Shown: piece after piece, positions 11,306-21,385 of the stretch
Layout: every line of letters starts with the position of its first letter
Position numbering within the stretch: the first letter of the stretch is position 1
Source of the DNA: Meconema thalassinum
Taxonomy: Eukaryota > Arthropoda > Insecta > Orthoptera > Tettigoniidae
Direction: 5' to 3'
Length of the DNA: 64,000 nucleotides
Assembly: GCA_946902985.2 (NCBI GenBank)
Contig: OX336389.2
Coordinates: 141,721,099-141,785,098, forward strand
The notes under the pieces: model-generated
Database searches by the model: none
What the model saw: the letters and a program-made list of their open reading frames with translations, nothing else
What the model was told of the DNA's origin: nothing
Made by a program: the position numbers and the translations under genes

Positions 11306-11376
11306 TGTTACTTGGACATGTTTCGGGCCAAACCTGGGCCCTTCTTCAGCCTTGAATAGTTTCCAAAAAATATATT
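11306..11376 (-). ncRNA. Hammerhead-like ribozyme motif C (left palindrome arm)
   Basis: Mirror copy of motif D. On the minus strand the core CTGAAGA is at 11349-11343, followed by helix II GGGCC/GGCCC, GAAA, CATG and GTC. The outer helix I TATTGTT/AACAATA is as described for motif D. Transcription through the palindrome from either side would yield one motif in sense orientation. Confidence 0.6.
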
Positions 11377-12419
11377 AAAGACATGCATTTAAAAATATAC
11401 AACACTCTTAAAATACTTAATGGTATAAATACATAAAAACAACATTAAAATACTCATTTGGAAAGAGAATAAAAACATAAAGATAAAACATTTCTTCATC
11501 TATACATATTCATGAAGTTTGCTATTTTTTGGTTGTTAAATAGCGTTAATTAACCATTTTGCTGATCGAAAAACTAATATGCCTGTAAGTTCCGCTGATT
11601 TAGTCCTTTTAGTGACCTAATTGTGCTGGATATTCTAGGGCTTAACATGTTTTGGCCTTGCAAAACTAGGAATTCTTCTTGGTCTATGTAGTGCTTGAGC
11701 GGAGATGCCACTGTTCGGTTTGCTGTCCCTTTTTGACAAAGCGTAAATTGGCAATATTAGTTTAATCCTTGCTCCCACCCGGAAACAGGACTTGAGGAAC
11801 CCCTTTCTTATGCGGGGGCCATGTTGTGTTGTAGCTAACTGGTTACGAACTGATGTGCTGTGTGTGGGACCTATAGCTAACTGGTTACGAACTGATGTGC
11901 TGTGTGTGGGACCTCGTCGCTAGGTCCCACACACAGCACATCAGTTCGTAACCAGTTAGCTACAACACAACATGGCCCCCGCATAAGAAAGGCGTTCCTC
12001 AAGTCCTGTTTCCGGGTGGGAGCAAGGATTAAACTAATATTGCCAATTTACGCTTTGTCAAAAAGGGACAGCAAACCGAACAGTGGCATCTCCGCTCAAG
12101 CACTACATAGACCAAGAAGAATTCCTAGTTTTGCAAGGCCAAAACATGTGAAGCCCTAGAATATCCAGCACAATTAGGTCACTAAAAGGACTAAATCAGC
12201 GGAACTTACAGGCATATTAGTTTTTCGATCAGCAAAATGGTTAATTAACGCTATTTAACAGCCAAAAAATAGCAAACTTCATGAATATGTATAGATGAAG
12301 AAATGTTTTATCTTTATGTTTTTATTCTCTTTCCAAATGAGTATTTTAATGTTGTTTTTATGTATTTATACCATTAAGTATTTAAAGAGTGTTGTATATT
12401 TTTAAATGCACTTCTTTAA

Positions 12420-12492
12420 TATATTGTTTGGAAACTATTCAAGGCTGAAGAAGGGCCCAGGTTTGGCCCGAAACATGTCCAAGTAACAATAA
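12420..12492 (+). ncRNA. Hammerhead-like ribozyme motif D (right palindrome arm)
   Basis: Core CTGAAGA 12445-12451; helix II GGGCC (12453-12457) with GGCCC (12465-12469); GAAA 12470-12473; CATG; cleavage triplet GTC 12477-12479. Helix I has one closing G-C pair, a large internal loop, and an outer 7 bp helix TATTGTT (12422-12428) with AACAATA (12485-12491). The weak inner helix I makes activity less certain than for motif B. Confidence 0.6.
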
Positions 12493-12643
12493 ACTGTGAA
12501 AATTATAGTATTTAAAGGTATTGATTGGGCGGAGAACAAACAAACCCCATTTGATAGCTGTAAAGTCAATACGGAACTCAAAATGGAAAATTCTCCAAAT
12601 AATCTAGACTAATGCTTTAAACGATGCATACATGTTAAATTCT

Positions 12644-13400
12644 GTGTGTTAATAAGGCTTTACATACAAATACAAACCTAACCTGGGGTTTACACCACAG
12701 ACCCACCCCTGCTTGTATTACAAGCAGCAATTTCCATCCAGTCGTCTAACCTAGTAGCGGCCAATGGTTTCTTCCAGACAGTCGTCTAACCTAGTAGCGG
12801 CCAATGGTTTCTTCCAGACAGTCGTCTAACCTAGTAGCGGCCAATGGTTTCTTCCAGACAGTCGTCTAACCTAGTAGCGGCCAATGGTGTCTTCCAGACA
12901 GTCGTCTAACCTAGTAGCGGCCAATGGTTTCTTCCAGACAGTCGTCTAACCTAGTAGCGGCCAATGGTTTCTTCCAGACAGTCGTCTAACCTAGTAGCAG
13001 CCAATGGTGTCTTCCAGACAGTCGTCTAACCTAGTAGCGGCCAATGGTGTCTTCCAGACATCTAACCTAGTAGCGACCAATGGTTTCGCCCAGACCATTT
13101 CCTAACCAAGAAGCGACCAATGGCTTTGTCTCACCGTGGCTTTAGAAGAGTACAGAGGAACTTTTCAATTAAATTGAACTAAAAGTAATTTATGAACATT
13201 CGTAACTCACCTCTACCCCTCGCACTTGAATATATCACTACATCGTCGTGTAAGGATGCAGTGTTTGAAACCTCATACAGCAGACCAATTCAAGCCACAA
13301 CATCAAACAAACGAACAACGTCCTCAAGTTTTCTGCGATGTCATCGAATACAATAAAAATTTCCCCAGACACGTATGTATCATGGTGTATACTTGAACTG
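12644..13400 (+). repeat. Copy 2 of the composite repeat downstream of the hammerhead motif
   Basis: Homologous to 1484-1965: it begins TTAATAAGGCTTTACATAC, contains the minisatellite array, and ends in GGCTTTAGAAGAGTACAGAGG and the following A+T-rich part. It follows motif D by about 150 bp, the same order as at copy 1. Confidence 0.75.
12741..13133 (+). repeat. 40 bp minisatellite, eight near-perfect units plus two degenerate
   Basis: The unit begins GTCGTCTAACCTAGTAGCGG and ends CCAATGGTTTCTTCCAGACA. Eight full units run from 12741 to 13060, with only T/G and G/A variants, followed by a 36 bp and a more diverged unit to about 13133. The array has no unique spacers, so it is a minisatellite and not CRISPR-like. 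Confidence 0.97.
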
Positions 13401-13491
13401 ACAGCCGTAGCAATATTTTTACCACCTTATCGTGTTGGAAGCCATTTTTCAGTGATGCCTTTGTAAACTAAATTTAAATGATTTTCAGTCT

Positions 13492-13570
13492 GTCAACACG
13501 ATCGCACCCAATTGTAATGGGTTTAGGGAGTAGCGTAACTCCCATTACAATCGAGTGCAATAGTGTTGAC
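13492..13570. repeat. 79 bp imperfect palindrome (hairpin or mini-MITE)
   Basis: GTCAACACGATCGCACCCAA at the left and the reverse complement of GAGTGCAATAGTGTTGAC at the right form arms of about 30 bp. The innermost part ATTGTAATGGG/CCCATTACAAT pairs perfectly around a loop of about 18 bases. I see no ORF and no clear target duplication. It could be a solo MITE or a transcribed hairpin within the host intron. Confidence 0.7.
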
Positions 13571-13959
13571 CAACTTAAAAGCATGTAGCCTTTATTTCTT
13601 TTTTATCACAGTAAAGATTTTTAAAAACATCTTAGTCTTTATGGACTTGTGAGCAGAGAAAGCCAATGGTTGCCACTGTATTCGTATGGTATGATACCCT
13701 ATCCACATAGCTGTATACTTCACCTGTTCCCAATTGGAAATCACCAACAGTTTCCCTGCATTACTATCAGAAGCTACTTATCTTGTTGAACAAGCATAAG
13801 GTAAGCCGCAAATGTGGTTTTAATGATTTACTCACCAGTAGGCTACAAAACCAACGGTTACATGAAGTAAATGTAGGGTTTTGCATAAGGAATAGCCTGA
13901 TTTGATTCACATACATTACAGCGCTGTTTAACCCTGGAGAGTTATTGCAAAAATAATGA

Positions 13960-14310
13960 GTCTCCAATTGCAGTACAGAGAAGGTTTCGCCCCCATCTTG
14001 AGTCGAGATGTCATGAAGTCCCTCATCACCGAACGATCATTAGATGGGCAGAACAGTTTTGTTCCACTGCTCTGAAGTTCCAACCATATATGACGCAGGG
14101 CATGCAACAGCTGACAAAACGTGATAAACTTGACCAAAATACCTTCGCACTCCAGTTCCTAAGACGTGTAGCAGCCAACCTGGAGATTCTTAACAACCAA
14201 CTCATGTCGAACGAAGCACACTTCCAAAAATTCGGGAATGTCAAAAAACGCAATGACTGCGAGGTATGCGGACATGCTGAACTTTTTTTCTCCTTCCACA
14301 GTTGATTAAC
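13960..14310 (+). pseudogene. mariner-like transposase fragment (N-terminal half of catalytic domain)
   Basis: Translation from about 14090 gives QGMQQLTKRDKLDQNTFALQ, then LMSNEAHFQKFGNVKK, which matches the region around the first catalytic aspartate of Tc1/mariner transposases (usually SDEAHF). That aspartate is asparagine here (SNEAHF). No second or third catalytic residue follows. The upstream part is weakly similar in another frame. It lies in the host intron and is a dead fragment. The C-terminal half of what looks like the same family is at 54144-54598. Confidence 0.65.
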
Positions 14311-16055
14311 CACCCCGAAATTTGGTATCAATGGGACGGGGCAAATAGCACATACTGTACGGTTCCCAGCTCATGATCCCTGTTGCGTGGGAAAGGATGA
14401 GGGAGGGAAAGTGGAATGGAGCGAGGGCGAGAGAGAGTGTGCTGCCGAGTGCTAGACGAGGAAACGTTGGCAATGCTGTTGTGAGAGCATTCGGCACGAA
14501 GGTGGCATCGTATCACTATACACTGGCTGTTGTCATTATGTTACCGTAGTTTAACCCTTTGAGCGCCGTGTGTTATTATGGTTTGCCTACCGCTGAGCGC
14601 CAAGGCCAGTTTTCGTTTTTTGCAAGCTTTTGTTTGATCACTCATAGTTCAGCTGTTATTATAGGTAGAAGCTTGAAATTTTCGTTATTTGTTTACTAAT
14701 ATGATGGCCTATACGAATAAAGCCTTACTCAGTTCATGTATGACCATTTGTAAACATTTGGCAGCCAGAACCCAAAAATATTAATTAAAAATAAAACAAA
14801 ACCAAAGTTAAGCAATAAAATTTTGGTAGAATAAAAATGTTTGTATATATCGTGAACCTACTTATTGAACGACTTATTATGAAGCTATATTGAAAATTTC
14901 ATTCATTTTGAACCTAAAATAAATCTGTAATAAAAATAATTAATTCACATATCCAAATGAGCCATAAATACAACACAAGTCTTATTACATTCGTTTGGTT
15001 TATATGTCAGTAAGTACTTACGGAATACTATACAAACTTCTTTTACATAACAATTACATAACATACTACATATAATAATAATAATAAAATTAAAAATAAT
15101 AATAATAATAACCAAAAAGTCCTCTTCTCCTTCTTCAATCATATTATGAATAGTGTTCTTACTAACAGGAGATCGGCTCATTTTCACAGCAATAAATGAA
15201 CAAGTAAAAGGTCGAGAGCAACTAGACACAGAGCGAACAATGTGCACAGCGAGACTGTTAGTGTTGATGCTGCGCCAAGTAAAGCGCACCAATAAATATG
15301 CCTGTTGATTGGACTGATATACTGAAACAATGGCCTTAAAATTAAAATAGGCTGTTTATTGCAAAAACAGTAAGTCTTTAACTATATTGAGAAATTCTGA
15401 AAGGAACTAACTGTTACTTTGAATAATAAAAAATAAATACTTAATTAGTGACATAGAAAAATATTGCCAAATAGCCTATGTAGGCCTAAATATCTTTAAT
15501 TTCATTCTCAAAACCATGCATGTTCAGATCAAAAGATTCATTGCTTTAAAAAATAATGCATAATAATGCACTAATTCAATTTAAACAGTGGGCTTAATGA
15601 ATACAAAATAAGGATTTAACAAATGGCATTGCCATTGTTGAGTAACATCAACTATTATTGAGGAAACAATGCATTTGAACAGCCATGCCCTCCCAACATT
15701 AATATCGTAGACACAATACCAGTGAATTAATTCATGCTGAAACTATACAAAGATCAATAGATATTGTCATTTGAAACTACCTTCTTGAATGCCAACCCGG
15801 TATCCTACGGTATGAAGTAGAAGAAAGGGATAAACTTGGGTTTGGAGAGGCGGTCTGGTGCAATAACCTTAATTTGGCTATTTTCCAGCGAACAATTCCT
15901 GCAGCTCAAGTTCGCTCTTTATTAGCTAATGTGAAATTATGAATATAATTATACTTTTAAACATACATGCTGACAATGAACATACGTCTCACCACTCGTA
16001 GACAAACGAATGTTTGCACAATCCCATATAGCACTACCCATTTTTTTTTTTTTAC
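14311..16055. other. Intronic sequence, no gene; (TAA)n tract
   Basis: A+T-rich sequence with an AAT microsatellite at about 15072-15111. The ORFs here have no recognisable domain and low-complexity composition. Nothing else is supported. Confidence 0.5.
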
Positions 16056-16175
16056 CTCGATTAGCTCCTGTTCTATTTCTGAAGCTCTAATGACAAGCGG
16101 GCCTCGAATCGCATATTCCATCAATTTGATTTGAGGATTTAATGTTTCTAACGTCAAACATTTCTGCACGTTCAT
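16056..16175 (-). CDS. GPT: Alanine aminotransferase, putative start-codon exon
   Basis: On the minus strand an ATG at 16175-16173 (context AAACATGAA) opens 40 codons. They contain [20 protein letters not shown] and [11 protein letters not shown], the N-terminal segment of alanine aminotransferase, and end exactly at GAG|GTAAAA. The protein continues in phase 0 into the exon at 3059-3148. I chose this Met because it lies six residues before the conserved LTLETLNP segment, as expected for a cytosolic form. The frame stays open upstream to 16304 but is lysine-rich from a poly-A tract. A spliced upstream exon (acceptor-like GATTTAG at about 16209) with a mitochondrial leader is possible. Confidence 0.9.
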
Positions 16176-16941
16176 GTTTATACGCAGCAGGCGCGGGACA
16201 CTGTTATGGACTAAATCAATGAATTCAAACCAAAACAAAATGACCGCCTCGTGCGGTTTTTTTTTTTGTTTTTTTTTTTGTAGGTTAGTTAATGGGCATA
16301 GCACGGATGCTCTGGACCCAGTCGCAGCTCTAAAAAATACTGTTACACGAGAAGAGTATCCAACTATAAACTACTGGAAAATTGTGACAGGCTGTACACT
16401 CTTGCACACTTTCACTCGGAAGTGACGTCAGCGAGTGGTATTCCAAATACGATCGAGTGCAAGCGTACGAGCCGAGTGCGAGTGTACATAGCGACAATTT
16501 TGAAAGTGCAGACTCGGTTCATTCATTCGGTGCAGGTCTGTTATATAGCCATTTTGACAGAACATCTGTTTGCTCACTTGACATGATCAATTGTGAATTT
16601 CAGACGATACAAGGAGGGATACTTATATTTAATTGTAAGTAATTATCTTTTGCTATAGCGGTGATTGTTTTTTAACATACTTGCAATGTTGAATGAAATT
16701 TGTATATTAGTATTGTTCCGTAACATGCGAGGTTAACCAAACTTTACATGGCCTTTCAAACATTTACTCATAATGTTTTCCTTTTTATTTTCTAGGGTCG
16801 ATGACTGAGTATTACGCGAAAAGAAAAACTGAAACTTCTTTTTCAAAACGGATTTTGTTTCTCACGGGTGTGATGTGATTTGACAAATTTGAACAGTCAG
16901 CACCCATATAAAATTGCAAGATAGGTAAGAATATGTGATTT

Positions 16942-16978
<37 letters not shown>

Positions 16979-17107
16979 CTGGGTTAGGCGATAAGTTTGT
17001 TTTTATAGCAAGGACCAATTAATTACTGTATTTATGCTAGCTGCATTTAACGTCTGGCAATTGGATGCAACATATTGAGGTTTATCCAGATTGCCACTAC
17101 TGCAGAT
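16176..17107. other. Upstream flank or first intron of alanine aminotransferase
   Basis: No coding sequence is supported. Bases 16415-16500 contain repeated GAGTGCAAGxGTAC-like words that recur at 32880-32990. An (AAT)n tract runs 16945-16972. If the exon at 16056 is the first, the promoter would lie here on the minus strand, but I recognise no TATA or initiator element with confidence. Confidence 0.4.
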
Positions 17108-17162
17108 GGTTAAGTTATTGTAGTTTTAGGGGGCGGAACTACGAGGTCATCTGCCCCTACTC
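17108..17162 (-). mobile_element. 55 bp 3'-end-only retroposon insertion
   Basis: Flanked by direct repeats CTGCAGAT at 17100-17107 and 17163-17170. On the minus strand the insert reads GGGCAGATGACCTCGTAG, then CCGCCCCCTAAAACTACAA, the same tail as at 48337-48396. This is a severely 5'-truncated copy of the retroposon family whose long form is at 4275-5592. Confidence 0.65.
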
Positions 17163-17170
17163 CTGCAGAT

Positions 17171-17990
17171 AAGTTCGATATTCCTCCCCATAAAATAATA
17201 ATAATAATAATATATTTTATTACAGCCAATGGCCAAAAATAACAGTTAGTTACTCCTGCGAGTGAGTGAGTCTTGTTATAAGTGTTTGTATCTAGTTGAA
17301 TGAGGAATTCCATGTAGGCCTAGGCCTACCGGTACCGGTACTTCAATCTCTACAAACTGCCTCCACATTCTACTTGTGATGGAGAAACATATTTGTCACC
17401 TCCATCTGTTTTCCTTGTTGTAAGATCTTTTCAGTAGCTTAATGTTATGGTAGCGCTGAATGAAGATAGAACGAGCTATAACATTCTCTATAATACATGA
17501 AATAGCCAAAATACCGTATGAAGCGATGAGAAATAAATCAGGGAACGATGTTTTAAGAGAAGTTTCCTCCTCGGCCGTCTGTGACCCACCCAACCATCCC
17601 AAGTAGGATCACGACTTATATAACCAAAATTACAGCTGTGGCCGCCATTAGTCCAAATCAATCATCGGTTGCGGTCATGAGTATTCGGGTCCCTTCGATA
17701 GCCCCACTGATCCGCTGGTCTGTCATCAAAATAATACTGCCAACCTCGCCCTTGCGGTACTATGTAACACAAAGAAACGCCCAGTTCAGTCTCTAGTGCG
17801 CATCATTCCTGCCCAGCACTCAGTTCACCGCTCTAATTAGGCTAGTGTGTGCAATATTTCGCTTCTGTAATGATTATTTTTTCCACGGTTGAAATGAGTG
17901 TTTTTATCTGCTCTGTAATTACTATGCGGTAGGCCAATATCGCTCCGCTGTAATAAATATGTGTATTTGTTTTCGCACAACTGTGGATTT
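17171..17990. other. No gene recognised; (AAT)n tract
   Basis: Contains an AAT microsatellite at about 17191-17212 followed by unremarkable sequence. The ORFs at 17396-17602 and 17581-17796 have no recognisable domain. Confidence 0.4.
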
Positions 17991-18540
17991 GACAATGGTT
18001 ACAGCCTAACGCGCCCAGTTTAATGGGTTTGTGTCAACCGTGCCCCGCTAGCTAGGCGCGGCCAAGGCCACACCTACACCTGACCTTCTAACCATCGTTT
18101 TGTCCAATCCAATTGTTTTTGACAATGGTTACAGCCTAACGCGCACAGACCAATGGTTTTGTGTCTACCGTGCCCCGCTAGCTGCGTGCGGCCAAGGCTA
18201 CACCTGACCTAACCATTGTTTTGTCCAATCCAATGGTTTTTGACAATGGTTACAGCCTAACGCACACAGACCAATGGTTTTGTGTCAATCGTGCCCCGCT
18301 AGCTGCGCGTGGCCAAGGCCACATCTACACCTGACCTTCGTTTTGTCCAATCCATTGGTTTATGACAATGGTGACAGCCTAACACGCACAGACCAATGGT
18401 TTTGTGTCGGCCAGGCCGCACCTGTACGTAACCATTCTAACCTTCGTATTGTCCAATCCAATGGTTCTTGAAAATGGTTACGGCCTAACGCGGTCAGATC
18501 AATGAATTTTGACAATGCTTTCAGCCTAACGCGTCCCGAT
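17991..18540 (+). repeat. Tandem array, unit about 105-130 bp, four units plus partial ones
   Basis: Units start at about 17991, 18121, 18242, 18363, 18470 and 18511 with GACAATGGTTACAGCCTAAC. They continue with GTGCCCCGCTAGCTGCG and TTGTCCAATCCAATGGTTTT. Later units are shortened by internal deletions. The embedded word CCAATGGTTT also occurs in the 40 bp minisatellite, but the rest does not align. Confidence 0.9.
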
Positions 18541-19394
18541 GTTTTTTAATTTTTTTTATCAACAGTGATTTTGTATCCCACATGTGGGCAACAATGTGTC
18601 CGTCTCGGTGCGTGCCGCTAGAATGAGTCTTGATGACAGTTGAACGAGATGCAAGCGCTGTCGAAACATGGCAGCCGTCTTTAAAATAGCATTAAATAAC
18701 ATCACATATTTACGAACTTTAGCACATATATGAGGTTCAGTAGTGACCAGGGTTGCTAATTTAAATACGTAATATCACCCTGATGATGAAACGAGGACAC
18801 AAGGTATGAAAAAGTCACATTCACATTACGAGGATGAACATGTCACCAGAGCATAAAGTGCCGGAAGAAGAGTTGCTTATCAAAGTTATCTCATTCACTT
18901 CAATTATAACAGCATTAAGCAGTCTTCCAAATCACACTGCGTTTGAACATCAAAAATATGTTCTGGCGGTGTTTTAAATCTCTCTGGTCTGAAGTCATCA
19001 TATCGAGCTACAGTCTAGTGGCTGCCTTCAGTAACTCTTTCCTCGTGTCGGGAACAAGAATTTGGAATGATTGTCCTCGTGGCGTTAGAAATTGTGCATA
19101 CGGTGACTACCCCCCTGCAGTTTGGATTTTGTCACCACAATTATTGTAGTTGTGATAAGAATAGAATAGAATACCCTCTGTTCCAAATTTAATGTTTATA
19201 CTCGTAATTTTTGCCCATAGCTGCCAACAACCCATTTTTTGAACTCGGCGACTGAACATGCGGATGCTTGTAAGGTGCAGTGTAATTGTCCATCTCAAAT
19301 ATTGTGTGCTTATTTGCAATGTAGATGTAAAACTCTTACATGCAAACCACAACTATTTTGCAATTGCGATTGCAACTTGTGCTAACTCGCTCGT
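18541..19394. other. Mostly unrecognised; possible LINE C-terminal scrap
   Basis: Around 19020-19110 the plus strand encodes SNSFLVSGTRIWNDCP, resembling the extreme C-terminal motif of Jockey/CR1-type LINE proteins (SFLVSxTRLWNxLP). It is too short to classify. Nothing else is recognised. Confidence 0.35.
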
Positions 19395-19920
19395 TAGAAG
19401 AGGTGGGTTCGATTCCCTCCTCATACATCCTGGAAGTGGTTTTCTGTGGTTTCCCAATTCGACTCCATGCAAATGCTGGGATGGTTCCTAACTTAAACCA
19501 TGGCTGCCTCCTTCCCAATCCTCACCTGAATTACAAATACACACACTACTACAGCCTTCAGACTTTTATTGTACATAGGCCCAGTGCTGTAGTTGGGAAA
19601 AAAATTAGGCAGTACTCACCAAAAATCACTTAAGGAGGTTCCGGATTGACTCTCGATTGAAATGTCAAACTCCAACTCTTAGTTCCAAGTTGTGCCACAA
19701 GATAACTCTGAACAAGTAAATCACTTCCGATTTTTCTTTCTGAAATCCATTGGACAATTTACAGTAGGGCTATTTGTTATTGATTTAAAAGGTAGTTTAA
19801 CCGGTACGCTTATAACGAGTTTGGATTGTAGGGGGTACGTCGTACCGGCCCAACTACAGCACTGCATAGGCCTACACACAAAAGTACACGGGGCTAAATG
19901 ACCACAATGTCCAAGCTCCT
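19395..19920 (+). mobile_element. tRNA-SINE copy split by a hAT MITE
   Basis: Contains the B box GGTGGGTTCGATTCC at about 19402-19416, then CATCCTGGAAGTGG, GCAAATGCTGGGATGGTTCC and ACCATGGCTGCCTCC, and after the insertion AAGTACACGGGGC and AATGTCCAAGCTCC with an AACAA end. This is the second module and tail of the dimeric SINE family at 47675, 56810 and 58020. It is 5'-truncated and interrupted at 19582-19864. Confidence 0.85.
19582..19864. mobile_element. Non-autonomous hAT element (MITE) with perfect termini
   Basis: A 283 bp element with perfect 16 bp terminal inverted repeats CAGTGCTGTAGTTGGG. It is flanked by an exact 8 bp duplication CATAGGCC (19574-19581 and 19865-19872), the signature of the hAT superfamily. 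There is no coding capacity. It interrupts a SINE, so it inserted later. Confidence 0.95.
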
Positions 19921-19930
19921 CCATTGAAGC

Positions 19931-20455
19931 AACAATATGGAATGACTACTCTGTATGCCAGTGTTCCAAACTTTTGTTGAAGTGCATGTATAACAATTTT
20001 TCCTTATGTTATGACTGCATAATTTTGAAATGTTTTAAGCACCTAATTTGGCTAATCTCTGTCTTTACATTGGCAGGTGAGGAATTTGTCAAGGAAGCTT
20101 ATAATAAGCCCCATTATATTGACAAAATTTATATTCTCTCCCCTCCATCCAGCAACCCTGTCGATGTCATCTTCCTCCAGACAGGATCTACACCAAGACA
20201 GAAGAAATGGGAGACCCCCCCCCCCTTGTGGAATTGCTGCAATATACATAAGAAGATAACAAAAATGTATAATATGAAGAGTCAATAAAATAGAGAAATA
20301 AAATTTAATTTCAAAATCATATCTGTACAGTTTACATTAATTTAAATGTGTTCCAACCTTTTATTCCTGAAAGTATTTATAAACGGTAAAAATTTCAACA
20401 TTGGTACAACATGTGGTACATCACAATTTTGCATAATAGGCCTGTTTCTATTCAA
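19931..20455. other. No gene supported
   Basis: An open frame near 20077-20288 follows a polypyrimidine/AG (TTGGCAG at about 20070-20076), but it has no recognisable domain and contains a C9 run. I cannot support it as an exon. Confidence 0.3.
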
Positions 20456-20469
20456 CAGGATGTGCTGCC

Positions 20470-20695
20470 TGATTTAGGTGCATGGCGCAGAGGTAATGTT
20501 TTCACCTGCTGTACCTAAGGTTGCAGGATTGAATCCTGGCTCAGTCAGTTGGTGCATAAATGAGAGGGAGTCATATCACAGATTTTCTGGCTTGTTAAAG
20601 ATACCCTTTTGGGTGGAAATTCTGGCACCCTGGCATATCTAAAAACTGCAGTAGTTAAAGGAACGTAAAAACAATAACATTATTATTATTTGATT
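20470..20695 (+). mobile_element. tRNA-derived SINE with (ATT)n tail
   Basis: A-box-like TGGCGCAGAGGTAATG at 20483, B box GGATTGAATCC at 20526-20536, body with ATTCTGGCACCCTGGC, and an end AACGTAAAAACAATAAC followed by (ATT)n at about 20681. A 3' fragment of the same family may be present at 32190-32275. It differs from the dimeric SINE family. Confidence 0.75.
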
Positions 20696-21353
20696 AAGGA
20701 TGTTCCAAGAATGAAGCATGACTGTCCCGCTATACTACTGTAGAACTCTTTTTTTTTAACAAAACGCTAAGAACAGTTTTCAGTGCTGAGGAGTGGAAGT
20801 ATTATATTGTTAGAAGCTACCTAATGATTGATGTAAGTTACTCTATGACTTTTGAAAAAATACTTTTCTGAACCTGTTTGGATTACATTATTCCTCTAGG
20901 ACAATGGCAATAACAGAAAGACACTCCTGTGTGTATGCGAGTCAATGTCTCAATGCATCTCTCACATGCATGTCATATGCACTGATTTGTCAACTAGTCA
21001 GAATGCAGTTAATCTGAAATGAGCAAAAAAAGCAATATACCATGCTAGAATTTGAATGCATGCTGCTCGATTTGAAATAGACTCTAAAACCTGCTTTTTC
21101 TAGGATGAATTGAAAGCTAGCATGGCACTTGGACAACACACCAGAGTGACTTTGCAGCCTTTGTTTGTGTATGTTTGTCATGTCTAATAATTAAGTTATT
21201 CACTAGATGTGAAAATACTCCCTATATAAAGCAGGCTTAACGTGGGCACAGTGTACACTGGTTCAGTGAAACTCTTAGAAAAATAGCAGAAAGAAGGCAA
21301 AAATACAATAAAAGTACTAATTTTAAAATTTTATTTATGACTAGCTAGTCCTT
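20696..21353. other. No gene recognised
   Basis: Unremarkable A+T-rich flank immediately left of the large hAT-like element. Confidence 0.4.
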
Positions 21354-21385
21354 CAGGGCTGCCAGCGACTCACTTTTCTCACTAT

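Larger units (their letters stand above)
11238..12556. repeat. 1.3 kb palindrome, Penelope-like ends in head-to-head arms
   Basis: The left arm 11238-11913 and right arm 11923-12556 are near-identical reverse complements around a 9 bp centre (TCGTCGCTA). The left arm is 42 bp longer only because TAGCTAACTGGTTACG...GGGACC is tandemly doubled there (11832-11873 and 11874-11913). Each arm carries a hammerhead-like motif near its outer end and the tail GGTATTGATTGGGCGGAG. No RT or GIY-YIG coding sequence is visible, so this would be a non-autonomous or truncated Penelope-like copy. Arm identity near 99% by eye implies recent formation or gene conversion. Confidence 0.85.

Noticed and set aside
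11902..12159. 85-residue ORF in the palindrome
   Set aside because: No recognisable Penelope-like RT or GIY-YIG motif; the frame could be chance, and the start spans the palindrome centre.
12741..13060. Regular 40 bp repeats resembling a CRISPR array
   Set aside because: Units abut directly with no unique spacers, the context is a eukaryotic intron and no cas genes exist.
15957..16304. A 115-residue minus-strand ORF as a complete protein
   Set aside because: Only its middle 40 codons are alanine aminotransferase coding sequence. The C-terminal part reads through the GTAAAA donor, and the N-terminal part is from a poly-A tract.
20077..20288. Possible exon after TTGGCAG
   Set aside because: No domain, a C9 run inside the frame, and no partner exon.
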